Assembly (NCBI RefSeq): GCF_900104175.1
Contig: NZ_FNIX01000008.1
Span: forward strand, 186,001 to 250,000
Direction of reading: 5' to 3'
Origin: Lentzea jiangxiensis
GTDB taxonomy: Bacteria > Actinomycetota > Actinomycetes > Mycobacteriales > Pseudonocardiaceae
Length of the DNA stretch: 64,000 bases
Shown: positions 34,696 through 43,720 of the stretch, in pieces
How positions within the stretch are numbered: the stretch's first letter is position 1
How the letters are laid out: every line of letters starts with the position of its first letter
Program-made: the position numbers and the translations under genes
Notes under the pieces: model-generated
The model's database searches: none
What the model was told of the DNA's origin: nothing
What the model saw: only the letters and a program-made list of their open reading frames with translations

Positions 34696-35679
34696 TTACC
34701 CGACGGATGCGGTGGCGCCGGCCTTCCCACGGCTCTCACTGCCACGGCCGACGGGTAGCTCAGCGCGTCGGAACCGCCCAGGGGGCACGCCGAACGCTCT
34801 GCGAAAGGCGTTGGCGAAGGCGAACTCGGACCGGTAGCCGACCTGACCCGCGATGAGGGCGATGGGATTATCGGTTTCCCGCAGCAGTTGAGCGGCCATG
34901 CCCAGCCTCCAGTTCGTCAGGTAGACCAGCGGAGGCTGTCCAACCATGGAGGTGAACCTCCGGGTGAACGCGGTTCGGGACAGGCCGACCGTCTCACCGA
35001 GCTCCTGCACTGTCCACTTGCGACTGGGTTCCCGGTGCACGTGCTGAAGCGCCTCGGCGATCGCGGGGTCAGCCAGCGCGGCCCACCAGCCGGTATTGGC
35101 TGTTCGCTCGGGCTCCTCCTGCAGCCACGCACGGAGCGTGTAGATCACCACCAGGTCGATGAGCGCGGGCACCGCCGCGTCAGCACCGGGGAGTGCGTCC
35201 ACCACATCGGCGGCCAGGAGGTCGACCGCCGCGCGTAGCGCCGGGTGCCGGCCGGCCCGCGCAGGCACGTGGACGACGTCCGGCAGCGCCCGCAGGAACG
35301 GGTGCAGCGGCCGGAGCTGCAACTCGTAGGCGCCGCACACCATGTCCGCGTGCGCCTCCGCGGGGTCGATCGGCACTTCCGCTCGCAAATTGGCTCCCGA
35401 GGGGAGTTTTTCCTCCCTCGGGAGATCGGCCAGTGGTCGATCCGGTCGCTCGCTCAACCCGTGCCCAGTGCCGTGCGGCAGGAGCACCACGTCGCCTGGA
35501 CTGAGCGCCAACGGTGCCTGACCGGGCAGCAGAAGCCAACACGCACCACGGAGCAGCACGTGGAAGCCGGCGCCGGTGAAGTCGTCGAAGCTCCGTCCCC
35601 AGGCGCCGCTGCCGGAAGTGCGACAGAACGCCGGCCGCCCGGCCCGGATGCTGCCGATCACATCGCTGAACACGTCCAC
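34696..35679 (-). CDS. AraC-family regulator with cupin sensor
   Basis: The 327-residue protein starts with a cupin-like sensor of the AraC_binding_2/CFA type (GAGFHVLLRGACWLLLPGQA, LSPGDVVLLPHGTGHGLSE) and ends with the double helix-turn-helix (WTVQELGETVGLSRTAFTRR, QVGYRSEFAFANAFRRAFG, VPPGRFRR). GTG 35679 begins MDVFSDVIGSIRAG, the conserved N-terminus of this subgroup; the open frame upstream overlaps the opposite gene. It is divergent from an oxidoreductase gene that it probably controls. Confidence 0.9.
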   Translation of the reverse strand: MDVFSDVIGSIRAGRPAFCRTSGSGAWGRSFDDFTGAGFHVLLRGACWLLLPGQAPLALSPGDVVLLPHGTGHGLSERPDRPLADLPREEKLPSGANLRAEVPIDPAEAHADMVCGAYELQLRPLHPFLRALPDVVHVPARAGRHPALRAAVDLLAADVVDALPGADAAVPALIDLVVIYTLRAWLQEEPERTANTGWWAALADPAIAEALQHVHREPSRKWTVQELGETVGLSRTAFTRRFTSMVGQPPLVYLTNWRLGMAAQLLRETDNPIALIAGQVGYRSEFAFANAFRRAFGVPPGRFRRAELPVGRGSESRGKAGATASVG

Positions 35680-35805
35680 ACCGGCAGCATAGGCACAATC
35701 GCGCAAAAATACGGCACATATGAGCATAGTGTGTGCTGACCCAAGCCTCATACAGTGGAACTGCGATCCAATCGGACGCAGTCCCACCGAGGAGAAACAC
35801 TGATC

Positions 35806-36753
35806 ATGAAGGCCGTTGTTCTGAAGGCATTCGGAGGCGCGGAGAACCTCGTCCTCGCCGACCTCCCCGATCCCCGGCCGCAAGCGGGAGAAGTGCTGGT
35901 CGAAGTCAAGGCGGCCGGTGTGGGACACGTCGACGTCATGTCCCGCCGAGGTGAGTTCGGTGGTTCTCCCGGTTCCGTACCAGGCCTTGAGGTGGCCGGT
36001 GTTGTCGTGGCGACCGGTGAGAACGTCGACGACGCGTGGGTCGGCCGCCGCGTCTACGCGATGCTGGACCAGACCGGTGGCGGCTATGCCGAGCTGGTCG
36101 CGGCAGACGTCGAGGCTGTCGTCGCTCTTCCCGACCAGGTCGGTGAAGCGGAAGCGGTTGCGCTCGGGTTCAACGCGCTGACCGCTTGGACGTCGCTCGA
36201 ACGTGCCGGGGTACGCAAAGCAGACAAGGTTTTGGTCCGTGGTGCCGGAGGTGGAGTCGGGCTGATGGCGACCCTGCTGGGCATCCACCTCGGGGCCGCT
36301 GTGACGGCAGTGACGAGCTCCGCACTTCGCGGTGAACGGCTGGCGGCGCTGGGGGCGTCGACTGTCGTGAACCGTCTTGCCGACGCCCAAGCGTACGAGG
36401 AATACGACATCATCATCGACCCGGTCGGCGGCCCGGAGTTCGACCGCTTCCTGGAGAAGCTGGCTCCCAACGGCCGGTACGTGCTGTGCGGAGGAGCGGC
36501 GGGTTTCCCCACGCCGGACTTCGGCTCGACCCTGCTCGGCCGGTTCCCGGCCTCCCCGACCCTGCTCATGCTCAGCCTCTCCTCGATCAGCCGTGCAGAG
36601 CTCCGCGCACGCATGGAAAAGCTTTTGGAACTCGTCGCCGGCAGAACCGTTGCCAGTCTGATCGATGAAACGTTTCCTCTCGCAGCCGCAGCGCACGCGC
36701 ATGAAAAACTCGAGTCCGGTGCCGCCTTCGGCAAGATCGTGCTCGTTCCTTGA
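35806..36753 (+). CDS. NADPH-dependent quinone oxidoreductase-like MDR protein
   Basis: The 315-residue protein has the MDR signature: MKAVVLKAFGGAENLVLADL, VLVEVKAAGVGHVDVMSRRG, GLEVAGVVVATGENV and the Rossmann VLVRGAGGGVGLMATLLGI. Structural-zinc cysteines are absent. ATG 35806 is preceded by GAGGAG about 12 bases upstream, slightly long; the in-frame ATG at 35755 lacks a good ribosome site. It is divergent from the AraC regulator and is its probable target. Confidence 0.9.
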   Translation: MKAVVLKAFGGAENLVLADLPDPRPQAGEVLVEVKAAGVGHVDVMSRRGEFGGSPGSVPGLEVAGVVVATGENVDDAWVGRRVYAMLDQTGGGYAELVAADVEAVVALPDQVGEAEAVALGFNALTAWTSLERAGVRKADKVLVRGAGGGVGLMATLLGIHLGAAVTAVTSSALRGERLAALGASTVVNRLADAQAYEEYDIIIDPVGGPEFDRFLEKLAPNGRYVLCGGAAGFPTPDFGSTLLGRFPASPTLLMLSLSSISRAELRARMEKLLELVAGRTVASLIDETFPLAAAAHAHEKLESGAAFGKIVLVP

Positions 36754-36907
36754 AACCGATGCCGCGGTTTGCCGCCTTCGTCGGCTCACGCGAGGGCGCC
36801 GCCGGTTGACAGCAATGACAGATGATGCGGAGCTCTCGTCGGGAAGCTTTTCCGGGTACCACCACACGCTGGATGTCGCCGTTGCGAGGCGTTGAGGGAG
36901 GAGGTGC

Positions 36908-37480
36908 GTGTTGCAGACTGTGGACTTGGCAACCGTTGAGGTAGCGACCGAACGGTTCGAGCTGCGGCCGTGGCGGGAGAGTGACCTGGGTGTGCTGGCT
37001 GAGGCCGCGACCGACTCTTACATCACATCAATCACGACGGTTCCGGCCACGTACACGACCGAAGCGGGACATGGCTTCCTGCACCGGATGACGGAGCTGT
37101 CGGCCGACGGAATCACGGTGCCACGCGCGATCGCGGACCGCGTCACCGACACAGTCGTCGGACATATCAGCCTCCGCCTGCGCGATCTCGACCTCGGCCG
37201 GGTCGGGCTCGGCTATTGGGTTCTGCCGTCGGCGCGCGGCCGAGGTGTGGCCCGCGAGGCCGTGACCGGGCTTTCCAACTGGGCGTTCGACCGGCTCGGC
37301 AGCTGGCGCGTCGAGCTGTGCATCGAGCCGTGGAACGAACCGTCGAAGCAAGTGGCGCTCAGCGCAGGGTTCGTTCGGGAAGGCCTGCTGCGCAACTGGC
37401 AGGCCGTGGGTGGGCGACGGTCCGATGTGGAGATGTTCTCCCGCGTCCGACCGCTCGCATCCGGGTCGGACGACCGATAG
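36908..37480 (+). CDS. GNAT family (RimJ/RimL-like) N-acetyltransferase
   Basis: The 190-residue protein has the RimJ/RimL pattern: RFELRPWRESDLGVLAEAA, VGHISLRLRDLDLGRVGLGY, WVLPSARGRGVAREAV (acetyl-CoA loop RGRGVA), NEPSKQVALSAGFVREGLLR. GTG 36908 follows GAGGAGG by four bases. The extreme C-terminal VGGRRSDVEMFSRVRPL and the following terminator are duplicated at 26926-27075, and similar tails occur at 32306 and 37930. Substrate unknown; members acetylate protein N-termini or small amines, including antibiotics. Confidence 0.88.
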   Translation: MLQTVDLATVEVATERFELRPWRESDLGVLAEAATDSYITSITTVPATYTTEAGHGFLHRMTELSADGITVPRAIADRVTDTVVGHISLRLRDLDLGRVGLGYWVLPSARGRGVAREAVTGLSNWAFDRLGSWRVELCIEPWNEPSKQVALSAGFVREGLLRNWQAVGGRRSDVEMFSRVRPLASGSDDR

Positions 37481-37482
37481 GG

Positions 37483-37510
37483 CGGCTCGAGCCATCATCG
37501 GCTCGAGCCG
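37483..37510 (+). terminator. Hairpin terminator of the GNAT gene
   Basis: CGGCTCGAGCC (37483-37493) pairs with 37500-37510 around a six-base loop, three bases after the stop codon. Confidence 0.7.
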
Positions 37511-37659
37511 CGGACTCCGTCGCACTTGTATCGCTGTGCGCGGAGAGGGACCCGGCCGCTGTTGCACCACTGGCCCATGTCCGGCGGCGGCCGGCTCCAC
37601 CTACCGCCGCTGACGGCGAGCAGTTGCCGCCACGACCGCCGGGATTGTGCGGACGTAAC

Positions 37660-37835
37660 AACGCACGGTGTCCTCCTCCGCTGCGCCGAGGGCGTTCGTG
37701 CTCGTCGGGCCGGGGCCGGCATCGCAGCCGCGGAGCGAAAGGTACAGCCTGCGCTACCAAGAACCACCTGCAGCCTGGGTCGCTCTGACCTGCGGACGAC
37801 ATTACGTTCTGCCTTGGAATCAACGATTTCATGCG
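37660..37835 (+). repeat. Left arm of inverted repeat bracketing the HK/ABC module
   Basis: This segment is closely similar to the reverse complement of 43565-43720. The best block reads CAGCCTGCGCTACCAAGAAC and then (C/G)CCTGCAGCCTGGGTCG in both. One frame reads YSLRYQEPPAAWVALTCGRH in this copy and CSLRYQEPPAAWVVSADGRH in the other, so it may be a duplicated small-protein gene; the upstream halves differ by a one-base length change. Confidence 0.65.
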
Positions 37836-37867
37836 GCTCGCGATTGTTCGGCGCCAGGCGTCGACGG

Positions 37868-37997
37868 CTGAGCACGTCCGTCCGACCTCTCGACGAAGAC
37901 GACCTCGTGGCGGCGACCAGCCTGCCCTGATGGGTGGGCGATGGTGGGCAGGTCGACTCGGTCCGATGTGGAGTTGTGCTGATCGGATAGGGTCCAG
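37868..37997 (+). pseudogene. GNAT acetyltransferase relic with internal deletion
   Basis: The frame gives LSTSVRPLDEDDLVAATSLP, a GNAT N-terminus, and then in a shifted frame MVGRSTRSDVELC and stop, a GNAT C-terminus. Everything between is deleted. The C-terminal part (37930-37997) is repeated at 32306-32373. Confidence 0.5.
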
Positions 37998-38012
37998 GGC
38001 TCGGGAGGCGGA

Positions 38013-39215
38013 ATGACACGGGTGTGGCGGCGCGTGTGGGCGTCGCTCGATGCCGTTGCGCGCCTGATAGGTGGCCTGGGCACGGCGTTGCTCGCAATGG
38101 CCGTCCTCATCTGGATCGGCGTGGTCGGGCTGCTCAGCTGCGTCGGTGCCGGCATCCTCCTGGTGCCCTCCGCCTTGCGTGTGCTGCGGGCGGTCGCGAA
38201 CCGGGAACGGGCCCGGCTCGATGTTCTCGGCCCCGGCCCCGTGCCGCACCAGGTGCGCGCCGCGCTGCGCGACGTGACGGTGCGACGTGAGCTGGCATGG
38301 CTGCTGCTGCACGCCACAGCCGGCTTCGCCGCCGGGTTCATCGGGCTCTCGTTGCCGGTCGTGATGCTGCAAAACACGACGTACCCGTTCTGGTACCACC
38401 TGCTGCCGCCCGAGGACAACTCCCCCAGCTTCCTCTTCTGGACCATCACGGGTCCCTTGGCCGTCGGGGCCACCGGCGTGCTCTGCGGCGCCTTCATAGT
38501 CGCGCTCGGGCCTGCGCTCGTCCGAGCACAGGAGTGGCCGGGCCGGCACCTGCTGGCACCTCCCGCGGGCGCCGACCTCTCGTTGCGGGTCGTCGAGTTG
38601 ACCGCTACCCGTGCCGCCGCTCTCGACGCGCACGCCGCCGAGTTGCGCCGCATCGAGCGGTCACTGCACGACGGCACGCAGAACCGGCTCGTCGCGGTGA
38701 ATGTGCTGCTCGGCGCCGTGCGGCGGGCCGTGGACCGCGACCCCGCCGCGGCCCATGCCGCGCTGGACCGAGCTCAGGACGCTGCCGAACAGGCGCTTTC
38801 CGAGCTGCGTGCGGTGGCGCGCAGCATCCTGCCTCCGGTGCTGGCCGACCGAGGGCTCGCCGGTGCGCTTGACGGCCTCGCGAGCAGCTGCGGCGTGCCG
38901 TGTGAGTTGGTGGTGGACGTACCGGGCCGGTGCGCCGCCTCCGTCGAGGCCACCGCCTACTTCGTGATCGCCGAGGCCCTGTCCAACGTGACCAAGCACA
39001 GCGGCGCCGCGAACGCCATGGTTGAAGTGGCCAGGCAGGGCAACCGCCTGGCGCTGCAGATCAGCGACGACGGCCAAGGGGGCGCGGACGAAAGCAAAGG
39101 GTCGGGTCTGGCCGGTATCCGCCGGCGGATCGAGGCCTACGACGGGCGTTTCACCCTGGACAGCCCGGCCGGCGGGCCGACGACGATGCGAGTGGAGTTG
39201 CCGTGCGGATCGTGA
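38013..39215 (+). CDS. NarL-type sensor histidine kinase
   Basis: The 400-residue protein has two pairs of transmembrane helices (about residues 20-50, 98-120 and 145-170), an HisKA_3 dimerisation domain with the phospho-accepting His219 in RRIERSLHDGTQNRLV, and a HATPase domain (AYFVIAEALSNVTKHSGAAN, ISDDGQGGADESKGSGLAGI). It should autophosphorylate and pass phosphate to the response regulator encoded next. ATG 38013 is used. The ORF overlaps the regulator gene by 13 bases, so the two are translationally coupled. It faces an ABC transporter pair across a terminator, a common arrangement for envelope-stress or antimicrobial-sensing systems. Confidence 0.9.
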   Translation: MTRVWRRVWASLDAVARLIGGLGTALLAMAVLIWIGVVGLLSCVGAGILLVPSALRVLRAVANRERARLDVLGPGPVPHQVRAALRDVTVRRELAWLLLHATAGFAAGFIGLSLPVVMLQNTTYPFWYHLLPPEDNSPSFLFWTITGPLAVGATGVLCGAFIVALGPALVRAQEWPGRHLLAPPAGADLSLRVVELTATRAAALDAHAAELRRIERSLHDGTQNRLVAVNVLLGAVRRAVDRDPAAAHAALDRAQDAAEQALSELRAVARSILPPVLADRGLAGALDGLASSCGVPCELVVDVPGRCAASVEATAYFVIAEALSNVTKHSGAANAMVEVARQGNRLALQISDDGQGGADESKGSGLAGIRRRIEAYDGRFTLDSPAGGPTTMRVELPCGS

Positions 39216-39859
39216 TCGCCGAGGACGACGCGTTGCTGCGTGAGGGTTTGGCGCTGTTGCTGCGCGCCGAGTCGCTCGACGTGGTGGCCACCGCGGACAC
39301 GCCGGGGTCGTTCCTGACCGCGGTGGCCGAACACGAGCCGGACGTCGCCATCGTCGACGTGCGGATGCCGCCAACTCACACCGACGAGGGCATCGTGGCG
39401 GCCGTCGAGGCCCGCCGCCGGCAGCCGGGTCTCGCGGTGCTCGTGCTCTCGGCGCATGTGGAGCAGACGTTCGCCACCGAGCTGCTGGCCGCTGGCGCCG
39501 GCCGGCTCGGCTACATGCTGAAGGAACGAGTAGGGCGGGTCGACGAGTTCATGACCGCGCTGCACCGAGTGGCCAGCGGCGGCACCGCCGTGGACCCCGA
39601 AGTGGTGGGTCAGCTGCTGGCCCGCAACCCGCACACCAGCGCGCTGGGCCGGCTGAGCCCCAGGGAACGCGACGTGCTCGCGCTCATGGCCCAGGGACTC
39701 GGCAACACCGCCATCGCCGAGAAGCTCGTCATCACCGAAGGCGGAGTGCACAAGCACATCCGCAGCATCTTCGCGAAACTCGACCTCGCCCCCGACGACC
39801 GGGCCGACCGACGCGTCACCGCGGTCCTGCGCTACCTCAAGGGCACCGGACCGAAGTAA
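39203..39859 (+). CDS. NarL/FixJ-family response regulator
   Basis: The 218-residue protein has an N-terminal receiver domain (MRIVIAEDDALLREGL with the acidic pair, phospho-Asp52 in VAIVDVRMPP, and the Lys in YMLKERVG) and a C-terminal LuxR helix-turn-helix (RLSPRERDVLALMAQGLGNT, AIAEKLVITEGGVHKHIRSI). The GTG start lies inside the kinase gene. The likely regulon includes the convergent ABC transporter operon and possibly its own operon; both carry the same repeat upstream. Confidence 0.92.
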   Translation: MRIVIAEDDALLREGLALLLRAESLDVVATADTPGSFLTAVAEHEPDVAIVDVRMPPTHTDEGIVAAVEARRRQPGLAVLVLSAHVEQTFATELLAAGAGRLGYMLKERVGRVDEFMTALHRVASGGTAVDPEVVGQLLARNPHTSALGRLSPRERDVLALMAQGLGNTAIAEKLVITEGGVHKHIRSIFAKLDLAPDDRADRRVTAVLRYLKGTGPK

Positions 39860-40149
39860 CGACGATTCGTCGGCCACCGCGACGAGCGCAGAGCGGCGTT
39901 ACGCCGCAGCGATCGACCGTTGCCTCTCCGGCCTCGAGCCGACTGGCTCGAAGCACCTCGGAGCATGAAGACGTGGCTGCGTTGTCCTGGCCGAGCGATT
40001 GGCTCCGTTGCTGCGAGTGCGAACCGAGCTCCACACCGATCGCGGACGCGGAGCGAAATCGGAGCGGGCGGTGAGTCGAACGACTTGGGCCTGTGGCGCA
40101 GGGGCTTCGAACACCGTCGTCAACGTCCACTTCGTCCAGACGCTTGACG

Positions 40150-40200
40150 ACGACAACCGAAGGGCGTCCTCGCAGTGCGGACGCGCCCTTCGGTTGTCGT
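40150..40200. terminator. Bidirectional terminator between response regulator and ABC permease
   Basis: ACGACAACCGAAGGGCG (40150-40166) pairs perfectly with 40184-40200, and CGTCC/GGACG extends the stem inward. It separates two convergent genes, 290 bases after one and 39 after the other. The sequence from 39860 to here holds no gene. Confidence 0.85.
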
Positions 40201-40238
40201 TCAACCGGATCGGGACGGTCTGCTGCCCCAGGCGATCG

Positions 40239-42743
40239 TTACTCCTTGACGCCGATACCGGCGATCGGCGGGATCCGGAGCAGTCTCGCGATGGGCAGGA
40301 CGGTGGTGAGCAGGGCCAGTAGCGTCGTGCCGCCGACGATGAACACCCATCCCAGCGGAGGAACATAAGGAACGCTTTGCCCGGTGAGAGTGCGGACAAC
40401 CGACACCAATGTGATCGCGGCGATGGCTCCACCGATCAGCAGAGAAACGCCGAGCAGGCCGGTTTGTTCCGCGTGAACCATTCTCTTCACCTGCTTGCGG
40501 GTGACGCCGACCAAGCGCAACAGAGCCAGTTCACGGCCACGGGTGAGGGCTGCCATGACCATGATGTTGGCGGCGGCCAAGGCGGCGTAGCCGACCATGA
40601 TGCCGACCAGCAGCTTGTTCAACCAGGATCCCAGTTCCAGATCGTCGGCGAGCTGGTCGGTGAGGCCGGCCGTGCTCGTCACGGTGCTGCCGGGGTGCCG
40701 ATCGGCGACGTCGGCCAGGGCGGTGGTGATGTCGGTGCCCGGTTCGCTGCGCACGAGGATCCGCTCGTAGCCGGTGGAGGCGGTGTGGCCCGCGATGACG
40801 TCCTTGGCGACGGTAGCGGCGGCGAAGCCCATGCCCCGGTCGTAGATCGCGACGATGCGCAGGGTGGCCGGTGTGCCGTCGCCGAGCCGCACCTCGACCT
40901 GCTCGCCGATCTCCCAACCGCTGGAATCGGCTTGCAAGGTCGACACCGCCATGGCGAGGCCGCGCAGGTCGGCCAAGCTGCCGCTGCGGACCCTGAGGTC
41001 CATCGTGAGCTCGGCGCCGTCCGGATCGATCGCCTGCACATCGCTGGCCTCCTCTCCCCCGGCGGGGATGATCGAGGTATTGCGCACTCCGGTGGCGGCC
41101 ACCACACCGGGAATCCCGCGGATTTCCGCGAGGGCGGAGTCAGGCAGACCTGCAGCGGAGATCATGGCGGTTTGGGCTCGCATCCCGTCACGGCTCTGCG
41201 CAACGGCCGCTCGTTGCTGGTTGTCCTGGATGAACCAGATCGAGCCACCGAGGCCAACCGACAGCACCAGCGCGGTCAGCACGGTGACCATGCTCTGGGC
41301 ATTGGCGCGCAGGTTCGCCGCGGCGAGGTAACCGCTGTCGCCCCACACCGCGCGCAGCACCGGACCGAGCAGCCGGGCGGCCACCCGGTTGATCCAGGGG
41401 GCGAGCAGGGCGACCGCGAGGACGAGCACGAACAACACGCCTATCGCGGTGCCGAGGGCAGCGTTCCCCTTCAGCGCAGTGGTGAGGGTGGTCAGGAAAA
41501 TGCCACCGGCCAAGGCGACGAAGCCGGAGAACAAGCGGATCTTGCTGTTGCGGCGGGGTTCCACAGCGATCTCACCGAGCGCCTCCGTCGGGCGGATCAG
41601 CACCGTCCGACGGGCGGCGATCAGCGCGGCGCCCACCGCCACCGCTATCGTCGCCACCACCACCGCGACCGAGGTCAGCACACCGCCGCCAAACGGGAAC
41701 GTGTCCGGGATGAACTTGTGGTCGACCAGTTCCCCGCGCAGCCATCGGATGGCGAACCAGCCCGAGGGCACGCCGATCACGACCGACAGCAGGCTGAGCA
41801 GCCCCACCTCGATGAGGACCAACCGGGTGATCTGGCCAGGGGTGGCGGCGACTGCCCGGAGCAAGGCGAGATCGCGTCGCCGGTGCCGGACCGCGAGGCC
41901 GATGGTTCCGGCCACGACGAACATCACCAGCAGCGCCACGTACCCGCCGAAGACAGTGCCGAGCTGGACCAGCATCCTGCCTGCCGCCGCATCCGCGGAC
42001 TGTTCCAGCAACCCGCGCTCGGCGCCGGCGTAAGCCTTGACTCCGGCCTCGGTGGCCAACTCGCGTACGTCGGCGACCAGTGCGGCGCTGTCGGCACCTG
42101 GCTCAGCGATGACGCCGACAGCGTCGACCCGGCCCTGCCGCGGGTACACGGCCGCCGCGTGCTCGTCGGTGAAGAACACCGCAGGCAACGCGTCGGGGGC
42201 CGGCCGGGGGCCGGCATTGCGCACGAGGCCACTGATCCGGTAGACGCGTGCCGTCCCATTCACCAGGATCGGGACCTCGTCGCCGGGCGCTACCGAGCCG
42301 GCCAGGCGTTCATCCAGCGCGACTTCCTCGCCCGTCTTCGGTTCAGCACCCGAGACCAACTGGTGGGGGGTGAGCGCCGTGCTGCTCCACCCGTGCCCGG
42401 TGGCCCCGCCGTTCTCCACGATCACCGTCACCGACGTGTCCCCCACGACCGTGGCCACACCCGGTACCTGCCGGAGCCGTTCGACCATCGAGGCCGGGAC
42501 GGTGCCCCCTTCAGGCAGCTCTACGGTGACCTGCTCCTCACCGGTCGTCGTGAGGGTGATGTCGCGATGGGCGACAACGACGTCTGTTGCGGCGTAGCGC
42601 TTCGGCGCGGCCTCGAACCGCATGCCGGACTCCACCAGAAGTCCGAACGACATCAAGAGCACCACTCCGGCCGTCAAGGCCAGCAGGGTGGCGACCGCAC
42701 TGCCCTTGCGGTAGCGCAGCATCTTCGCGGCCAGCTTCAGCAT
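40239..42743 (-). CDS. FtsX-type ABC transporter permease
   Basis: The 834-residue protein has ten predicted transmembrane helices in the two-module actinobacterial layout: an N-terminal helix (GSAVATLLALTAGVVLLMSFG), a large extracytoplasmic domain, a block of FtsX helices (FGGYVALLVMFVVAGTIGLA onward), a second extracytoplasmic domain and a final FtsX block (LALLRLVGVTRKQVKRMVHA, GLLGVSLLIGGAIAAITLVS). Such permeases export lipids, lipoproteins or antimicrobial peptides, or transmit mechanical signals. It begins four bases after the ATPase stop codon and forms an operon with it. Confidence 0.9.
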   Translation of the reverse strand: MLKLAAKMLRYRKGSAVATLLALTAGVVLLMSFGLLVESGMRFEAAPKRYAATDVVVAHRDITLTTTGEEQVTVELPEGGTVPASMVERLRQVPGVATVVGDTSVTVIVENGGATGHGWSSTALTPHQLVSGAEPKTGEEVALDERLAGSVAPGDEVPILVNGTARVYRISGLVRNAGPRPAPDALPAVFFTDEHAAAVYPRQGRVDAVGVIAEPGADSAALVADVRELATEAGVKAYAGAERGLLEQSADAAAGRMLVQLGTVFGGYVALLVMFVVAGTIGLAVRHRRRDLALLRAVAATPGQITRLVLIEVGLLSLLSVVIGVPSGWFAIRWLRGELVDHKFIPDTFPFGGGVLTSVAVVVATIAVAVGAALIAARRTVLIRPTEALGEIAVEPRRNSKIRLFSGFVALAGGIFLTTLTTALKGNAALGTAIGVLFVLVLAVALLAPWINRVAARLLGPVLRAVWGDSGYLAAANLRANAQSMVTVLTALVLSVGLGGSIWFIQDNQQRAAVAQSRDGMRAQTAMISAAGLPDSALAEIRGIPGVVAATGVRNTSIIPAGGEEASDVQAIDPDGAELTMDLRVRSGSLADLRGLAMAVSTLQADSSGWEIGEQVEVRLGDGTPATLRIVAIYDRGMGFAAATVAKDVIAGHTASTGYERILVRSEPGTDITTALADVADRHPGSTVTSTAGLTDQLADDLELGSWLNKLLVGIMVGYAALAAANIMVMAALTRGRELALLRLVGVTRKQVKRMVHAEQTGLLGVSLLIGGAIAAITLVSVVRTLTGQSVPYVPPLGWVFIVGGTTLLALLTTVLPIARLLRIPPIAGIGVKE

Positions 42744-42746
42744 CGG

Positions 42747-43550
42747 TCAGCGCTCCTGCGTCACGCGAGGGCGACGACCCAGCGACGCCAGGTGCTCCGC
42801 GATGCGCTCCGCACCCGGCTGCGGCATGTCGTGCACGATCCGGCCGTCGGCCAGCACCATCACACGATCCGCGTACGACGCCGCCACCGGGTCGTGCGTC
42901 ACCATGATCACCGTCTGTCCCGCCTCGTCCACCACCGAACGCAGCAGGCTCAGCACCTCGCCCGCGGTCTGAGTGTCCAGCGCACCGGTCGGTTCATCGC
43001 AGAAGATGACCTCGGGGCGCGTCGCCAACGCCCGCGCGATCGCGACTCGCTGCTGCTGACCGCCGGACAGCTCCGACGGTCGATGCGCCAGCCGCTCGGT
43101 CAACCCGACCCGGTCGACGACCTGCCGCACCCACGTGGCATCGGCGCGTTTTCCCGACAACTGCAACGGCAACACGATGTTCTCCTGCACCGTCAACGCT
43201 CCGATGAGGTTGAACGCCTGGAAAACAAACCCGATCTTCGACCGCCGCAGCTTCGTCAGATCCGTCTCGGACAGTCGCGACAACTCCGTGTCACCGACCC
43301 ACACCTGGCCGCCGGTCGGCTGGTCCAGTCCCGCCGCGGTCTGCAGCAACGTGCTCTTGCCCGAACCGGACGGCCCCATCACCGCGGTGAACGTGCCCCG
43401 CTCGAACATCGCGTCGACGCCCGCAAGTGCAGTCACCGCTTGCAGTTCCGTGCCGTAGACCTTCTTCAGGCCCTGTACCCGCACCGCCGACGCGGGATTG
43501 GCAACGCCCACACCAGAAGATCCATCAGTCTGTACATTATGGATTGACAT
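42747..43550 (-). CDS. ABC transporter ATP-binding protein (LolD/MacB type)
   Basis: The 267-residue protein has Walker A (MGPSGSGKSTLLQTAAGLD), the Q-loop (GFVFQAFNLIGALTVQENI), the ABC signature LSGGQQQRVAIARALATRP, Walker B (VIFCDEPTGALD) and the switch His (VTHDP). This places it in the MacB/LolD/BceA group that pairs with FtsX-type permeases. ATG 43550 is used; its ribosome site is weak, and the frame upstream extends into the repeated sequence and is not protein-like. Together with the downstream permease it forms the transporter. Confidence 0.92.
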   Translation of the reverse strand: MSIHNVQTDGSSGVGVANPASAVRVQGLKKVYGTELQAVTALAGVDAMFERGTFTAVMGPSGSGKSTLLQTAAGLDQPTGGQVWVGDTELSRLSETDLTKLRRSKIGFVFQAFNLIGALTVQENIVLPLQLSGKRADATWVRQVVDRVGLTERLAHRPSELSGGQQQRVAIARALATRPEVIFCDEPTGALDTQTAGEVLSLLRSVVDEAGQTVIMVTHDPVAASYADRVMVLADGRIVHDMPQPGAERIAEHLASLGRRPRVTQER

Positions 43551-43564
43551 CACAATATCCCGAG

Positions 43565-43720
43565 GTCCTGTTCTTCGATTCCCAGGACGGAACCGTAATG
43601 TCGCCCGTCGGCCGAAACGACCCAGGCTGCAGGCGGTTCTTGGTAGCGCAGGCTGCACCTGTCCGCTCCGCGGCGCCGACGTCGCCCCGGACCCGACGAA
43701 CACGGACGCCATCGGTGTGA
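43565..43720 (-). repeat. Right arm of inverted repeat bracketing the HK/ABC module
   Basis: Reverse complement of this segment resembles 37660-37835, with the strongest block at 43620-43665. It sits directly upstream of the ATPase start, as the left arm sits upstream of the kinase gene, so the repeats might carry a shared control region or be remains of a duplicated small gene. Confidence 0.65.

Noticed and set aside
37359-38633. Minus-strand frame of 424 codons
   Set aside because: Antisense to the GNAT and histidine-kinase genes, no domains, many Arg/Gly repeats.
40080-40125. Possible tRNA-like sequence (GGGGCTTCGAACACC)
   Set aside because: A GTTCGA-like element is present only in part, and no cloverleaf or acceptor stem can be folded around it.
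40377-43547. Open frame of more than 1,000 codons on the plus strand
   Set aside because: It lies opposite the ABC permease and ATPase genes; the translation is His/Arg/Gly/Gln-rich with no domain. High-GC codon bias keeps the antisense frame open.
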